This document shows, piece after piece, positions 1 to 12,400 of a stretch of 64,000 nt of DNA. The notes under the pieces were generated by a model, which worked only from the letters and a program-made list of their open reading frames with translations, made no database searches and was not told the origin of the DNA. The position numbers and the translations under genes were made by a program. Origin of the DNA: Plectrocnemia conspersa (taxonomy: Eukaryota > Arthropoda > Insecta > Trichoptera > Polycentropodidae); the NCBI GenBank assembly GCA_009617715.1, contig VTFK01000276.1, forward strand, positions 620,001-684,000, in the 5' to 3' direction. Numbering within the stretch: position 1 is the first letter of the stretch; each line of letters opens with the position of its first letter.

Positions 1-1740
1 ATAGTGAGATGGATAAAAATGGCAAAGAAAATTTTCAGAACCACTCTTGTTTTGCTTTTGTTTATGAGCGTGGGATAATTTTAATATATGAATTTACTTA
101 TCATAAAAACACGTGAAATGGCTCACTCGTCCCAATTTATAGTTGACAGAAAAAATGTGTTTCTACTATGAATCAAAAGATTAATAGAAACATTATGAAG
201 TACCAATCGCGGATTATAAACTTGAGAGCATCAAAAAATTTTAATGAAAATTTTATAATCTTCTATTTATTGAAAATTTTATAATCTTCTATTTAAAAGT
301 AAATAATAAATATGTTTTGTTACTTCTGAAATTTAGAATCTAAATCGATAATAAATATTAATTACCTAAGTCAAATAATTTATTTTGTGTAATTAATATC
401 AAATTAAAAAAAAAGATTCACATCTCTTGCTAGAGGGCTAATCATCAACCGATGAATAACGAGCGAGCAAGACTAACGATCATAAATCACTGTCGATAAA
501 TAATAACAATATATTTATTTTTTTGTGTACAACCGTCCTCCGAGTATGCCATGTGTATTTTAAGCAAAAACTCGCATTTTTATTATTTGCTAAAATGCAA
601 ATGTTTGAGAATGCCAAAAGGAAATGTGTCATAAAATTTACTTTATGTAACAATACTAATTGTTAAATAGGGATTTCCTATTCCTTTTTGATACACCAGA
701 TTTTTAAAAATAGAAGAATAGCCGGAGAATTTTGCATCTTGAAAATTGTGTGAGATATGTATTTCATATGGAGAAATGTTGAAATTAAAATAACCAGATA
801 CCCGTAAAATATTAGGGTACTCTGTTCTTTTTTAAAGTCGCGGGTAACCGGGTACTCGGTTTTGGTTTTATCGGAAGCCTTATTTACTGTTAATTCTATT
901 GGTTTCTAAGTATGGCGCCGACATTCTTAACAAGTATATATTTTTAGTTTTTTAACCGATATCGATTTGGTATATAAGTGTGAGCTGCACATGTGTATGT
1001 GTGTGTGAAATAAATTATTACATTATGCTGCGGTTTGTGTAACATAGTAAATATCTGTATTTGCCCCGGAGGAAAAATGTGTCGAGTAAAACTGCCCTAG
1101 GCTATTACAATTGTGATGTTTCATTCAAACCCTCATACAAACGATAGACAAAAATGAAATTGAATTGTTAATTTAAACAATACAAGGATCGAAATAAATA
1201 TAGTATAATAATTATATTAGTAGTAATAATAATAATAATATTATTGACATCAAATTTTATTGTTAAACAATGTCAGTCATGATTAATAGATTACATGAAT
1301 ATATTAAAACTAAAAATAATTATGCAATAACAAACCTTTATATTTTATTCGAATTGGTAAAAAATTGCGAGATAATAAAATTGTAGTTTAAAAAAAACAT
1401 ATCTTGGAAATAAATAAGAATATGATGTAATAAAAATAAATGTTTGTTTACAAATAAAAAAACTTCAATTATTAAATTAAATTAGACCTGACAAAAAAAA
1501 AACCTTTTCTGTATATTTTTTCATTTAGAAACAATCCAAGGGTTAATCTAAATTTGTTTGTCTAAGTTTGTCGCTTTCATTGCACAAAATGCTGAGTGTA
1601 GACAACCTTACCTAGAATATTGTGCCCTATAATTCATTTTTAATTCTTTTAAGTCTTAAAAACACCTTTCTCTTGAACAGTTAGTGACCATTAAGCTAAT
1701 AAACAGCCACAAGATTTTTGTCTGATTTTTTTTCTTTTAT
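1..1740. other. Gene-free AT-rich stretch
   Basis: I see no exon or complete element. It includes a direct duplication of GAAAATTTTATAATCTTCTA (about 246 and 270), a CCGGGTACTCGG block near 850 and an AAT microsatellite at 1220-1240. A TATATAAG at 972 upstream of the SLC5 gene could be promoter-like but has no supporting context. Confidence 0.5.
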
Positions 1741-1752
1741 CTATATGAGACC

Positions 1753-1831
1753 AGGGGGGCGGAGGGGGGGCGGCCCCGGGCCGCCCTTGGGGCGGCGTAT
1801 TCGCGATGGGATTGTCTAGTGTGGTTCTTAA
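1753..1831 (-). mobile_element. Terminal fragment of the hAT-like CAGTGGCGTAGC MITE
   Basis: GGGGCGGAGGGGGGGCGG, a CCGGGCCGCC block and GGCGGCGTATTCGCGATGGG match the reverse complement of the right part of the elements at 34389-34656 and 45586-45853. The outer inverted repeat is lost. Confidence 0.55.
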
Positions 1832-2171
1832 ATTGTTTTTTCTTAAAAAAAATCTAGCATTAAATTTCTAAAAATTACCATATGTGGGATATAGTGCAAT
1901 TTTATGACACGATAACTGATGTAGTGCCGGAAATTTTTAATGTCGACATGAAAAATATATATTGTCGCCAAGACTATTCCGGCCGGCCTTAAATATATAA
2001 AAATAAATAATAAAAATGAGCACGCTAGGACTAAACATTTTTTTAAATAATAGTGTTTACATAAAAAATAATATGAGGGTAAATCACTGTGGGGGGTTGA
2101 TTTAGTCACAAAGCTAGGCGGCACTTTTGTAACACGGCGAGCGGCAATAATTAATATAATAAATTTATTGT

Positions 2172-2352
2172 CAGCTTCACGGACTAACTAATTTGAGATA
2201 CATTCGCTTTCGCTCGCTCGCGTGTTATGTGACGAGAGTGAATGAGAAATAAGGGCGCGCGTCACATGCGTTCCGTACGTCTACTTCTCACTCACTCTCG
2301 TCACTTTATACGCGAGCGAGCGAAAGAGAACGTATCTAACCGTACGAGTCTG
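2172..2352. mobile_element. Foldback MITE, copy 1 (GC-rich inverted repeats)
   Basis: Long imperfect inverted repeats, 2197-2250 against 2281-2336, share TTTCGCTCGCTCGCGT and the GTGAGTGAGAA motif, around a spacer of about 30 bp containing GCGCGCGTCACATGCG. The right end reads CGTACGAGTCTG. It is the same family as 7387-7557, with less clear ends. It abuts the R1-like LINE. Confidence 0.6.
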
Positions 2353-3080
2353 CTGCATACTCATTATGCGCTCCTGCTATCTCGAGGTGAGAATTTAAGA
2401 CATGGTCTTCGTTAAGAGCCACCTTAAGAAGTGGTTCAGGTCTTAAGGTGCCTCTTCTGGTTCTCTCGTCCCATTCCTTGATCACGAACCTGAATCTTTC
2501 ATCATGGATGATACCAAGCCCTTCGGTGAGATATGTTCTTCGCCGAGAGTATCTCTTATGTTGCTTATTTTCTCTGTCCATGCTGGGGAGTTGAAGAGTG
2601 AGTGGACGGCGTCGTCGGGTTCTTCTTTGAAGCAGTGGTGACACATGCGGGTCACTTTCTTGCCTATTATATGCAAGTAAGTTCCGAAACAACCATGTCC
2701 AGCGAGTGCCTTTGCGAGGTGGTAATTCAACCACCGTGTTTTCTTTGGCTCCAAGTCTCTATGTCCACGATGAGAGTTTCCGTCCACCGCCCTTTGGTGG
2801 AAGCATTCCACCGCTTGCGCCACTTTGTCATGGTCAGCTTTCTGGTTTATTCCTTGCTTCGCGCTCTATATATTTCCTGTGCGAGCATGTCGATGGGCGG
2901 AATTCCGAATATATCCAAGATATCATCCTCCGAAACCATTCTGAATGCCGAGGCGACACTCAACGCACTTCGTCGTTGAACTCGAGCCAACATGAGCCTC
3001 GTCCTTTCCATCCGCATGAAGTATGCCCACACGGAGGCCCTGTATAAGAAAAATAATAATGCGTACTGCTCACTCATTAT
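2336..3080 (-). mobile_element. Truncated R1-clade-like LINE, C-terminal region of ORF2
   Basis: Read on the minus strand, 3077 to 2847 gives RTRLMLARVQRRSALSVASA followed by a segment with VSED and GIPPIDMLAQE, the stretch after the RT domain in R1-type elements. Then 2823 to 2482 gives LAKALAGHGCFGTYLH and CHHCFKEEPDDAVHSLF, the terminal cysteine-containing region. The two pieces are in different frames with stops, so this is a dead 5'-truncated copy. A 36-bp near-identical direct repeat (2351-2386 and 3065-3100) brackets it. Confidence 0.7.
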
Positions 3081-3100
3081 GTGCTCCTGCTATCTCGAGG

Positions 3101-3411
3101 CTCAAAAACGCGCATTAAACACCTTTCTTGTATCTAGGTGGTGTTGATTAAACCGGTTAGTGTTCGTATGGGAGGGCGGAGGGGGCGGAGATTTCACTGC
3201 TGCGTACTGAGACGTAAAACAATATGTGTATATGTGAATCTTTTTGAATATATGTAGTAAAAAATAATATTTTTTAATACGTATGTACTTATTAATTATG
3301 CGTTTTCAAATATGCTTATAATAATAATTGTTATTAACAGCTGTAGTATATATGTATATGAACTTTCAATAAAAATAATATATTTTATCATGTGCTATTT
3401 TTTTGTTGCAG
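3101..3411 (+). other. Region upstream of SLC5 exon 1
   Basis: AT-rich, ending in TTTTTTTGTTGCAG, a good acceptor directly before the coding exon. The leader exon it serves was not found. Confidence 0.5.
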
Positions 3412-3416
3412 TTAAA

Positions 3417-6400
3417 ATGACGTTTCTATCTGTTGCTATTGCACCTTTGCTAATATTCGGAAATGCGGTAGATGGTGAAACGGTGGAAAAGCTATCTCAA
3501 GTAGAGAACTCGACATGTGACGACGGACTATCTTCAAACTTCTCCTACATTGACTACATAGTGCTCGTCTGGATGCTTCTTGTGTCTTGCGGAGTGGGTC
3601 TAATCTTCAAGTGTCTTAATAGGAATCAGGAAAAAAGCAACAGCGACGACTTTCTGCTCGGAGGCTCTAACAATAAGACGTTTCCAGTTGCCATCAGTTT
3701 AGCTACAAGGTAATTTATTTTAATAAACTAAACCTTTAGCGAGTAATTAAAATATGAGGCATTATTCGTGTCCTCCATGAGAGAGAGGGTTAAAAAAAAT
3801 ATCTATCAAATTTCCGAAATAAATATATTTGTAGCATATTATAGCCCTCTGATAATAGAGAGGGGGTAGAAATAAATTTATAGTAAAATCGAAAACACTT
3901 TTATTATGAGAAACAGCATTGAAATATTAATTCCTTACTATGTAGTATTTTTTATATTTTACTAATATAATGTATTGTTTTTTACCAACGCCGCACAAAG
4001 TCCCAATGGTCTCAATTTAATTTAAATAAATAAATAAATATTATTTTGATAATTTTTCCACATTGGTTACAGCAATATGTATTATTATTTTGGTGGTAGT
4101 GTTTTTTGCGCGCCATTGTAACACTATAAATCATTATATTATAGTGGGAATGTTACAATGATATTCGTTGAACTGTCGATAGACTGTCCTGCCTAATGTT
4201 TTTTTTCACGGATTAACGAATTCCGTTATGTGCTCATATCCGAGATGAAAACTAGAAAAAACTGGTGATATAAATCCGAGATAAACCAGTATCGTTTTAA
4301 AACACCGATCTTACTATGGTTAGTTAAAATTCTAAGGATTAACTTCAATTGTGCGCTAATTATTTAATCGATCCTTTAAATCAACAATCATATATTAATT
4401 AACTTATTAGCTAAGCGAGGAATAGATTGTACATATGATCCTTGAATTCTTTAAAAAAATATATTTGTACTAACATAGCAAATAAAATTGTTTTACTCGG
4501 AATTAATTTTCTTACTCTAATACAATCAGGGCACTGGGAAAACAATGATTCCGGGCCTCTTTATATGTTTTTTAACATTATAATATAATTTCTAGAATAA
4601 ATAATAATAGATACGAGTTAAAATAAATATAAAAATCAGTCACCGTTGCGACATATTTTCTAAAATCATATTTTATGCCAAATATTTTAATTAGAAATAA
4701 TTAAAAACATCTACTAATAATAATTACCTTGTAATTAGTCGTGTTTTCTTTTCTGCTCAGTGTTGCCATATAGTAAATATAGATAAAATCGCGGTGAAAA
4801 CCGCGATTGCACGATTTTGTATTACAATATTACGAGTGAGAATAGAATAAATCACATTTAAACCGAATTTTGCCTAATAGGAGAACACAAAAAACAATTT
4901 TCTCTAAGAGGAGAACACAAAAAACAATTATCACGTCTCAGAAGTCAAAAGTCCACGTCAAAAGCAATAAAATCGTGCCGTCGGTAACGAGCGTTCCCAC
5001 TGCACCGACACGATTTTATTGCTTTTAACGTGAATTTTTGTCTTCTAAGAAGTGATAATTGTTTTTGCGCTCTCCTCTTGAGAAAAATTCGGTTTGAATA
5101 TACTTTGATCAGTCCTTTTATATTGAAAGTCCATAGTAATATCGGTAAGAGTGCCTACCATATTTTTAACCCTTTGCGCTCGTAAGTTGACAATGTATCG
5201 ACATTGTATTCCAAGCGTTGCACTCGAACGTCGACAATATGTCGACAAAACTTTGAATCCATTTATTGGCTTTGTGTTCAAGCAAATTTTGCCAATTTAA
5301 ATTTATTACTTCTGGTAAACACATTTTAGTAATATTGAATTTTTAACTTATGCAAATAACTCAATAATCTTATTATATTTATTGTAAAATTTTTCATCGG
5401 AACATGGACATCACATGCGGTGTTAAGACTGCATTGCGCGTACTTGACAGTTTTACGGTATCAATTATTGATATTAAACTGATTTTTTTCCTTTAAAGGG
5501 TATGTATATTTTTATGATATGGGATGAAACGGGATTATATGCTCTAATTGTGCATAATTGTTACTTTATATTGTGTGTCTGTTACGAAATAAAAAGATTC
5601 TAAAATTTAGTAAGACGAAAAAAAAGAGCGAGATGCCGTTAGGCAAATAGAGCTCGCTATTTCGCTCGCACTTGACAACTATCGACTTGGGTATGGACAT
5701 TTTCAGCGGCAACTCAAATAATATTAGTCTCTACACATTTGATGTATTTTCGAGCTAGTAAATCACTAAATTATGTAAAACAGTATTAGTAATCTGTGTT
5801 TTAATTATTTATAAATATGTACATATATTAATTTACTTTTAGAAATTATCCATATAATTAAGAATGACGATATAATAATGGATGTTCAAGGAAGTGACGA
5901 TGAATTTGATATTAACCGTGATATTATTACTGTGACAGTAATAGTAAGAATGATATCTAACCACTTAAAAAAATATGGATTATGCCAATATTTGATACAA
6001 ATAATGAATACAATCTTTAATAATATGACAATTCATAATAGTTTATTATTATTATTTATAAGCTAATAAAAACATTGTTTCTAAAATAAGTATATGGTCC
6101 CCTTTTAAAATTGTAAGTCCTACATTTTTTTAAATATAATTTTAATTTTAATTTTTTAATTTGATTTATTTTATACACTTTCTGGATTGATAGTGCAGTA
6201 AGGGCATTTAGTACATCATAGGAAATCAAATTTCTCATATGCGATTCAACGACCTGAACTAACGTTCAAAATCAGTTTTAGAAACGTTCGTGCAAAGATT
6301 ATTTCTACCAATTTAAAATCTAAAAGTTTTAGATTTTAAATTAAATCAGGAGATGTAAAGAGAGAAACGGCAGCTTTTTGATTCTCTAAAGTTGAGTCAG

Positions 6401-9400
6401 CCTCTTCTTGTTGTTTGGATGGCATTCCTAAATGCACGCGTTATTCTTTAAAGACATTTATAACTGATAATTTTAATCTTTATGATTCATGACGGGTTTA
6501 AACTTAAGTCCTAAAAAAAAATTCTCACGGTGGTGTCCCATTTTAACTAAGAAAACGATTAAATCTTGAAACTGGGGTTAATTATTTAAAAGATTTCAAT
6601 TTAATCCCTCTATTGTGTAGTTAAATTTTAAATTGAAGGATGGTTTAATTTACAAATATGTCTGATTGTCCTAGTACGAAAATTTAATCAAAAAATATTA
6701 CAACTGATTTTATAGAACAGTTTTAAATATAAATATATTAATAATCATACTATATGTCATATTATCACAATAAAAAAAACAGTTTCAATGACCTATTGGG
6801 TAAATGTGTTTTCTAGAAGTGTAAATAAAATAATTTGCAGCTAGTTACAACTAGAAGTGTACATAACAAATCTATTATCACAGATTTTTTTTATAACTGA
6901 TTTCAATTATAGTATTTAATTGTGTGTATTTTTATTTTTCAGCTTTGTTACTGCAATTGAAATACTAGGAAATCCAGCTGAAATGTATAATTACGGTTCT
7001 CAATTCTGGATGATTTGTGTGTCGTTCATTATTATAGTACCGATCACGAGCCAACTCTATCTACCCGTCTTCATGAAGCACCGATTCACTTCTTGTTTTG
7101 AATACTTGGTATGCTTATTTAAAATAAGACATTTCTTGTAACGATAATTTCCATTCATTTTTAATTAACAGGAAAAGAGATTCTCCAAGCATGTGAGATA
7201 TTTGGCCAGCTCCTTATATATTCTTCAAATGGTCTTCTATACAGCTGTTTCAGTATATGCTCCAGCACTAGCTTTGAGTAAATGTATGTATTATTTTTAA
7301 TTAATAATATTTTATGTTATATAAGATGTGATTTGTATTTAATGAATTTAATTCATGGTTTGGTTTGATTTGAAATCGTATTTTATCAGGCGCGTACGGT
7401 GAGTTAATTCCATTTTCGCTCGCGTGTTAATTGACGAGGGTGAGTGAGAAGAAATGGACGTGCGGAACGCATGTAACGCACGCCCTTATCTCTCACTCAC
7501 TTTCGTCATTTAACACGCGAGCGAGCGAAAGGCAGTGTATTTCATCGTACGCGCCTGATTTTATACCCTTTATAATATTATTATTAGATCACAACTAAAA
7601 AGTTAATTTAAATAGACAATTACTACTTTGGACTAATTTTTTATTCAGGATCATTTAAAAAAATTAAAAACATAAATAAACCAAGTGCTACAGTAATTTG
7701 CGATTTACTTAAACCATTAAGAAGATTGTACACATGGAACTCTCTACAAGATTGCCATCATAATATTGTGAGCAAGCAAATAGACTACAAATTGATTCGG
7801 GAAAGATACGGAAATGCGTTAAAAGAAACACAGGTGCAGAAAAAGCTTTCAACAAAGTTTAACATTTCAAAACTTCTACAAATGCTTAAGGATAAAGGAA
7901 TAGACTAGTTAAAAACCTGTGTTTAAATTAAGCAACCAATGTTAAAGTTGAGAATAAGTTCAAATTAGACGCGGTGTTCGACAATGATTCATCGCATCAC
8001 CTTTGCTATTAATCATGTACTTCGAATTGATATTTCAAGGAGCTCTAGATGAGAGCGTGGTGCAGAACATCAAAATCTTCAATATATTGGTCATATTATG
8101 AAAATACCAAGAAACAAACTAAAGCAGATCATCATTTAGAAGAAAATAAGCAAAACATAAGTATAGCCAAACGTAAAAAAAATATTTTATGGCTTCGCAA
8201 TTTAATAAAATGATTTGGTTGCTGTTCTAATAAAATATTTAAACAAAATTTTTATTTTGTATAAACTTGATAAGCTGACTTTTGAGGTCGGTCGACGAGA
8301 AGATTTTCCTAAATTCAGCCGACCATCGTATAGGTCTCGATCCAAATTTCTACAACAACTATGAGAAAAACATTCTTTTTTTACTTAAATCACTTTTACA
8401 TGTATTTATATATAATGCTAAATAAAATTTAATGTATAATGTGTTATTGAAAAAATATTTTATTTCAGTTACTGGCCTTAATACATATCTGTCAGTTACT
8501 CTGGTGTATTTGGTATGCATATTCTATTCTTCTCAGGTAAGCAATATTACGCTATAATTAATAGTATATAAATATTATATAACATTAAATAATTTGTGTA
8601 CACGGTTTTTAATCTTATTTATAACATTTTTAATAAATATATAATTTATTAAAGTTGACAATTGCATAACATTTTTTTATATTTTCAGGGTGGTATGAAA
8701 GCTGTGATTATTACTGATCTCTTTCAAGCCACTGTTTTGATAACATCCTTATTGGTAGTTCTGCATTATGGAGAAATAATGGTCGGTGGATATGGTGTTG
8801 TCTTTTCAGAGTCATTCAAGACCGACAGACTGGAAATATTCATGTACATATAATATATATACTTTTTAAAAAATGCAATATTTTAAAATTTAATAATATT
8901 TATTGCCTGCGTTATTATGTACATATAGTCATATAAAAATAGTGCATAAACATTAATATAGTATTAAATTTAGCGGTTTATTAATTGCGCTATATTGTAT
9001 TTCATATATGTATGTATCGCGCTATTCTACAAAAGATCTTGGGTTTCATTATTAAAATATAATAATTAAAATTCAAATAGAATAATTTTGGCTTAGTAAA
9101 TTGTGGGCGCAGTATCCGTGGGATACTGGAAATGGGGCATCTGGGGGGGCTTTAATGCCATTAGATTTTTGGGGAGCGTAAGCGCTGTAGTCTTTAGGGT
9201 AAAATTAGTCCTTCTACGCTATTTTAACATTGATATATGTATCATTAAATTCATTAGTGATAATAGAGACCACTAATAGTTTTGCGTCGGTTTATCTGAC
9301 TGCGTGTAAAACCCAGTGTGTCCAGGGATTTGTGACTCCAAGGGCAGAGCCCCGACGTTAGGCCTAACTCCCACGCTCGAATTGCCAGTTTGTTATATGT

Positions 9401-12400
9401 TATTAGGGATTAATGTAATTATTATTTTTTTATTAGAATTAACAATATAAAAAAATAATGAAATGGAATCATATTGGTAATGACTTTTTTATATCATTGT
9501 ATTTTTTAATTTGAAATAGAATGGACTTTTCGCCTACAATCAGACACAGCTTTTGGTCAGTAGTCGTCGGAGGGAGTTTCTACTGGACCAGCATGTTCTG
9601 CGGAAATCAAGCATCTATCCAAAAATATCTTTCTGTAAAAGAAATATCTCAAGTCAGGACGTAAGTATTATGATTTAATTTATAATATTTATATTTATGT
9701 GAGTTTTAATTTTACGTTTTTATTAGGGCTTTGTGGTGCTCTTGTGTATTTTTGATCGTAGTCTATTCGTTGACCTTCTATCTCGGAATGATAATGGTAT
9801 CGTACTTCCATACGTGCGATCCTATAATGGTATTTATATTTTATTATTTATTTATATAATATAATGCTGCAAAAGGTAACCATATCGTATTGATTCATCC
9901 AGAATAATGTCATATCGTCATCTGATCAACTGCTACCGTATTTCGTCATCAAAGTTTTGGGCGATCACATGGCCATTCCAGGAATCTTCGTTTCCGGAAT
10001 ATTCGCCGCCAGTTTGGGGTAAGTGAATAAATGTGTAGCTAACTTTCTTTACGGCACTAGATCGGCTGATCTGATCTGGGCAATACGATGCTTCCTTGTC
10101 TAATATCTAATTAGAAATTATATCTGGGGAACACTTGTCAACACATTCCATCGCATTATGCACCGACCATTCGGCTTTATTTAAGTAATCTCGTTCATTT
10201 TAAAAAATGCTATTTAGCCCCTCCCCCTTATTTTTATTTTTTCACAATTTTTAAACTTTGTTTTATTATTTATTTTTTAAGTAATTGACATAAATATTCG
10301 CGGCAGTAAAAATCGAATATATTTTAAGGTTTTGTAACCCTAAGGGGTATAAGACGCAGGTAGAAACTAGTGAGAATTTTATTAGATTATATTACCTATG
10401 ATGGATGAGATGTTTTTCCGAGCAGTGGTGTAGAAGCTGGCGCAAGGATGATGTCCGTGGAAGATCCTTAGAGTTCTGATTGATGTGGCAGCGACAGTAT
10501 ATCGTAAGCGTTACTTATTTTTATTGGAGCGGGTTCTTAGATCACCAAAGCAAAGATAAACCACCGGCCGGTTAGAGTAATAGAAAATTGCAAAAAAATG
10601 TAATTCATTCAAATACTTTCAATATTCGAAGAAAGTATGCATATTTTCAAACATCTGGCACGAACACCTTCGGAAGGTTTCGTATCTGAGTGTATTATTT
10701 AATTACTTAAAATTTAAGGCCCTCGTAGTGGGAACGCATGTTACCGAGCGTTCCCACTGCGACGGCACCGACTTTTGACGTGAATTTTTGACTTCTGAGC
10801 CTATTGACCAAAATTCGGTTTGAATATACTTTCATCAGCCTTTTTATATTAGAAGACCATAGAAATATCGGTAAGGATAGCTATCATATTTTTAAAACAT
10901 AGTGTAATATTGAAATGCAGACAAACTATGGAGAAATATATGAGATGCGATGTAGGCTTAGTTTGTATTTTGGACTTGATCTAATGAAAGTTCTAAAACT
11001 ATAATTAGTTTTAGAACTTTCATTAGGTTTGGTTGGATTTCAACAGCGAGTAAACGTTTCGCAACTGTCAAATTGAGTTTGATAGATATTTTAGAGCAGC
11101 ATATTAGCGCCTATCAATTAAATTAATTTTTTTGTTAGTAGAAATATCTAATGATGCAAATGTATTTGGACTTATATAACTAGTGAAAAAAAAATACACA
11201 TTCACAGTAACATTTATACATCGTATGTAAATAAATAATGATAAGCATGTAAATATATTTATATATTACTACAATACATATAGAAAAGTTGAAATCATAT
11301 AATTTTACTAGCACCTGCCAGAAAAATTGTATTTTCACTGATAAAAATATATATCTACTGGTGAAAATGTATTCCAAAATAATTTTACTGAAATGATATA
11401 TTTTAAAAAATATTTTCGGAATAGATTCGAGACTGTTTTTTCTAGATTTTTTAGGAATAAGCACACGAAACCAGGGCCGGCCCGAGGAGCAGGCAGTACA
11501 GGCGATCGCCTGGGGCGCTAGACTTGTGGGGCGCCGTGATACCAAATAAAGACGTAGTATTCACTTCAAATTTTCAAACAATATTGTTAAATAATATAAT
11601 CTGATATTATGTGTCGCGCTGATACACTGACCTAAGCGATTCACAGTAAAGTAATAAAAACATGCATACACTATTTTTATTTGATGCGAATTCAAGAGGG
11701 TGGAAGCCGCGAAGTCGGGATGTTGAAAGATTAACAATATGGTTATGAAACGACTAAACTTAATATATAACGGTCATTGATTGGCTAGGTACACTGTTCC
11801 ATATTTTTTAACTTTATATAAATCGAGCATCATCAACCGTTCACCGCTTAAGTTAGGTTTGCTATCCCGTCCAAGAGTTTAAGTTAGGTTTGCTAATCAA
11901 TCCCAAGAGTGTATCCACCTTTATCAGGTGGATACAGTTTCTTCGTAAGTCGGTAAGTCGGCCCTGGTAAGTGTTTAGCTCTCTCAGAATTGGTCTGATC
12001 AGCGTTTTGTAAAGCAATATTTTTGTACGACGAGATAGTGTCCGCGATTTGATTTATTTTATTAGGCTGAAATAGTATTTATTTGCTGACACTACTCGTC
12101 TCTTGATCTCCTTGCTAACATAATATGAATTATACATATAGTGACAAATCATAATAAGGTTTTAATAAAGGCAGATACTGAAAAACAGAGATTCAGACAA
12201 GTCTAAGAGAATAAATGATGTATAAATCCAGAAATAAATACAAAATACAGTTAAAGTAAATAATAATAATAATAATAATAAAATACTATGAGATATTTCT
12301 GAGAAACGATACCATTTATAATTTGATTAAAGACATTTTATTATTTTTAAACTCACTACTTTTTTTATGCAATAATGTAAATTAAAAATAATAGACATAA

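Noticed and set aside
2602..3047. Plus-strand open frames of 113-125 codons
   Set aside because: They are the antisense of the R1-like LINE coding region.
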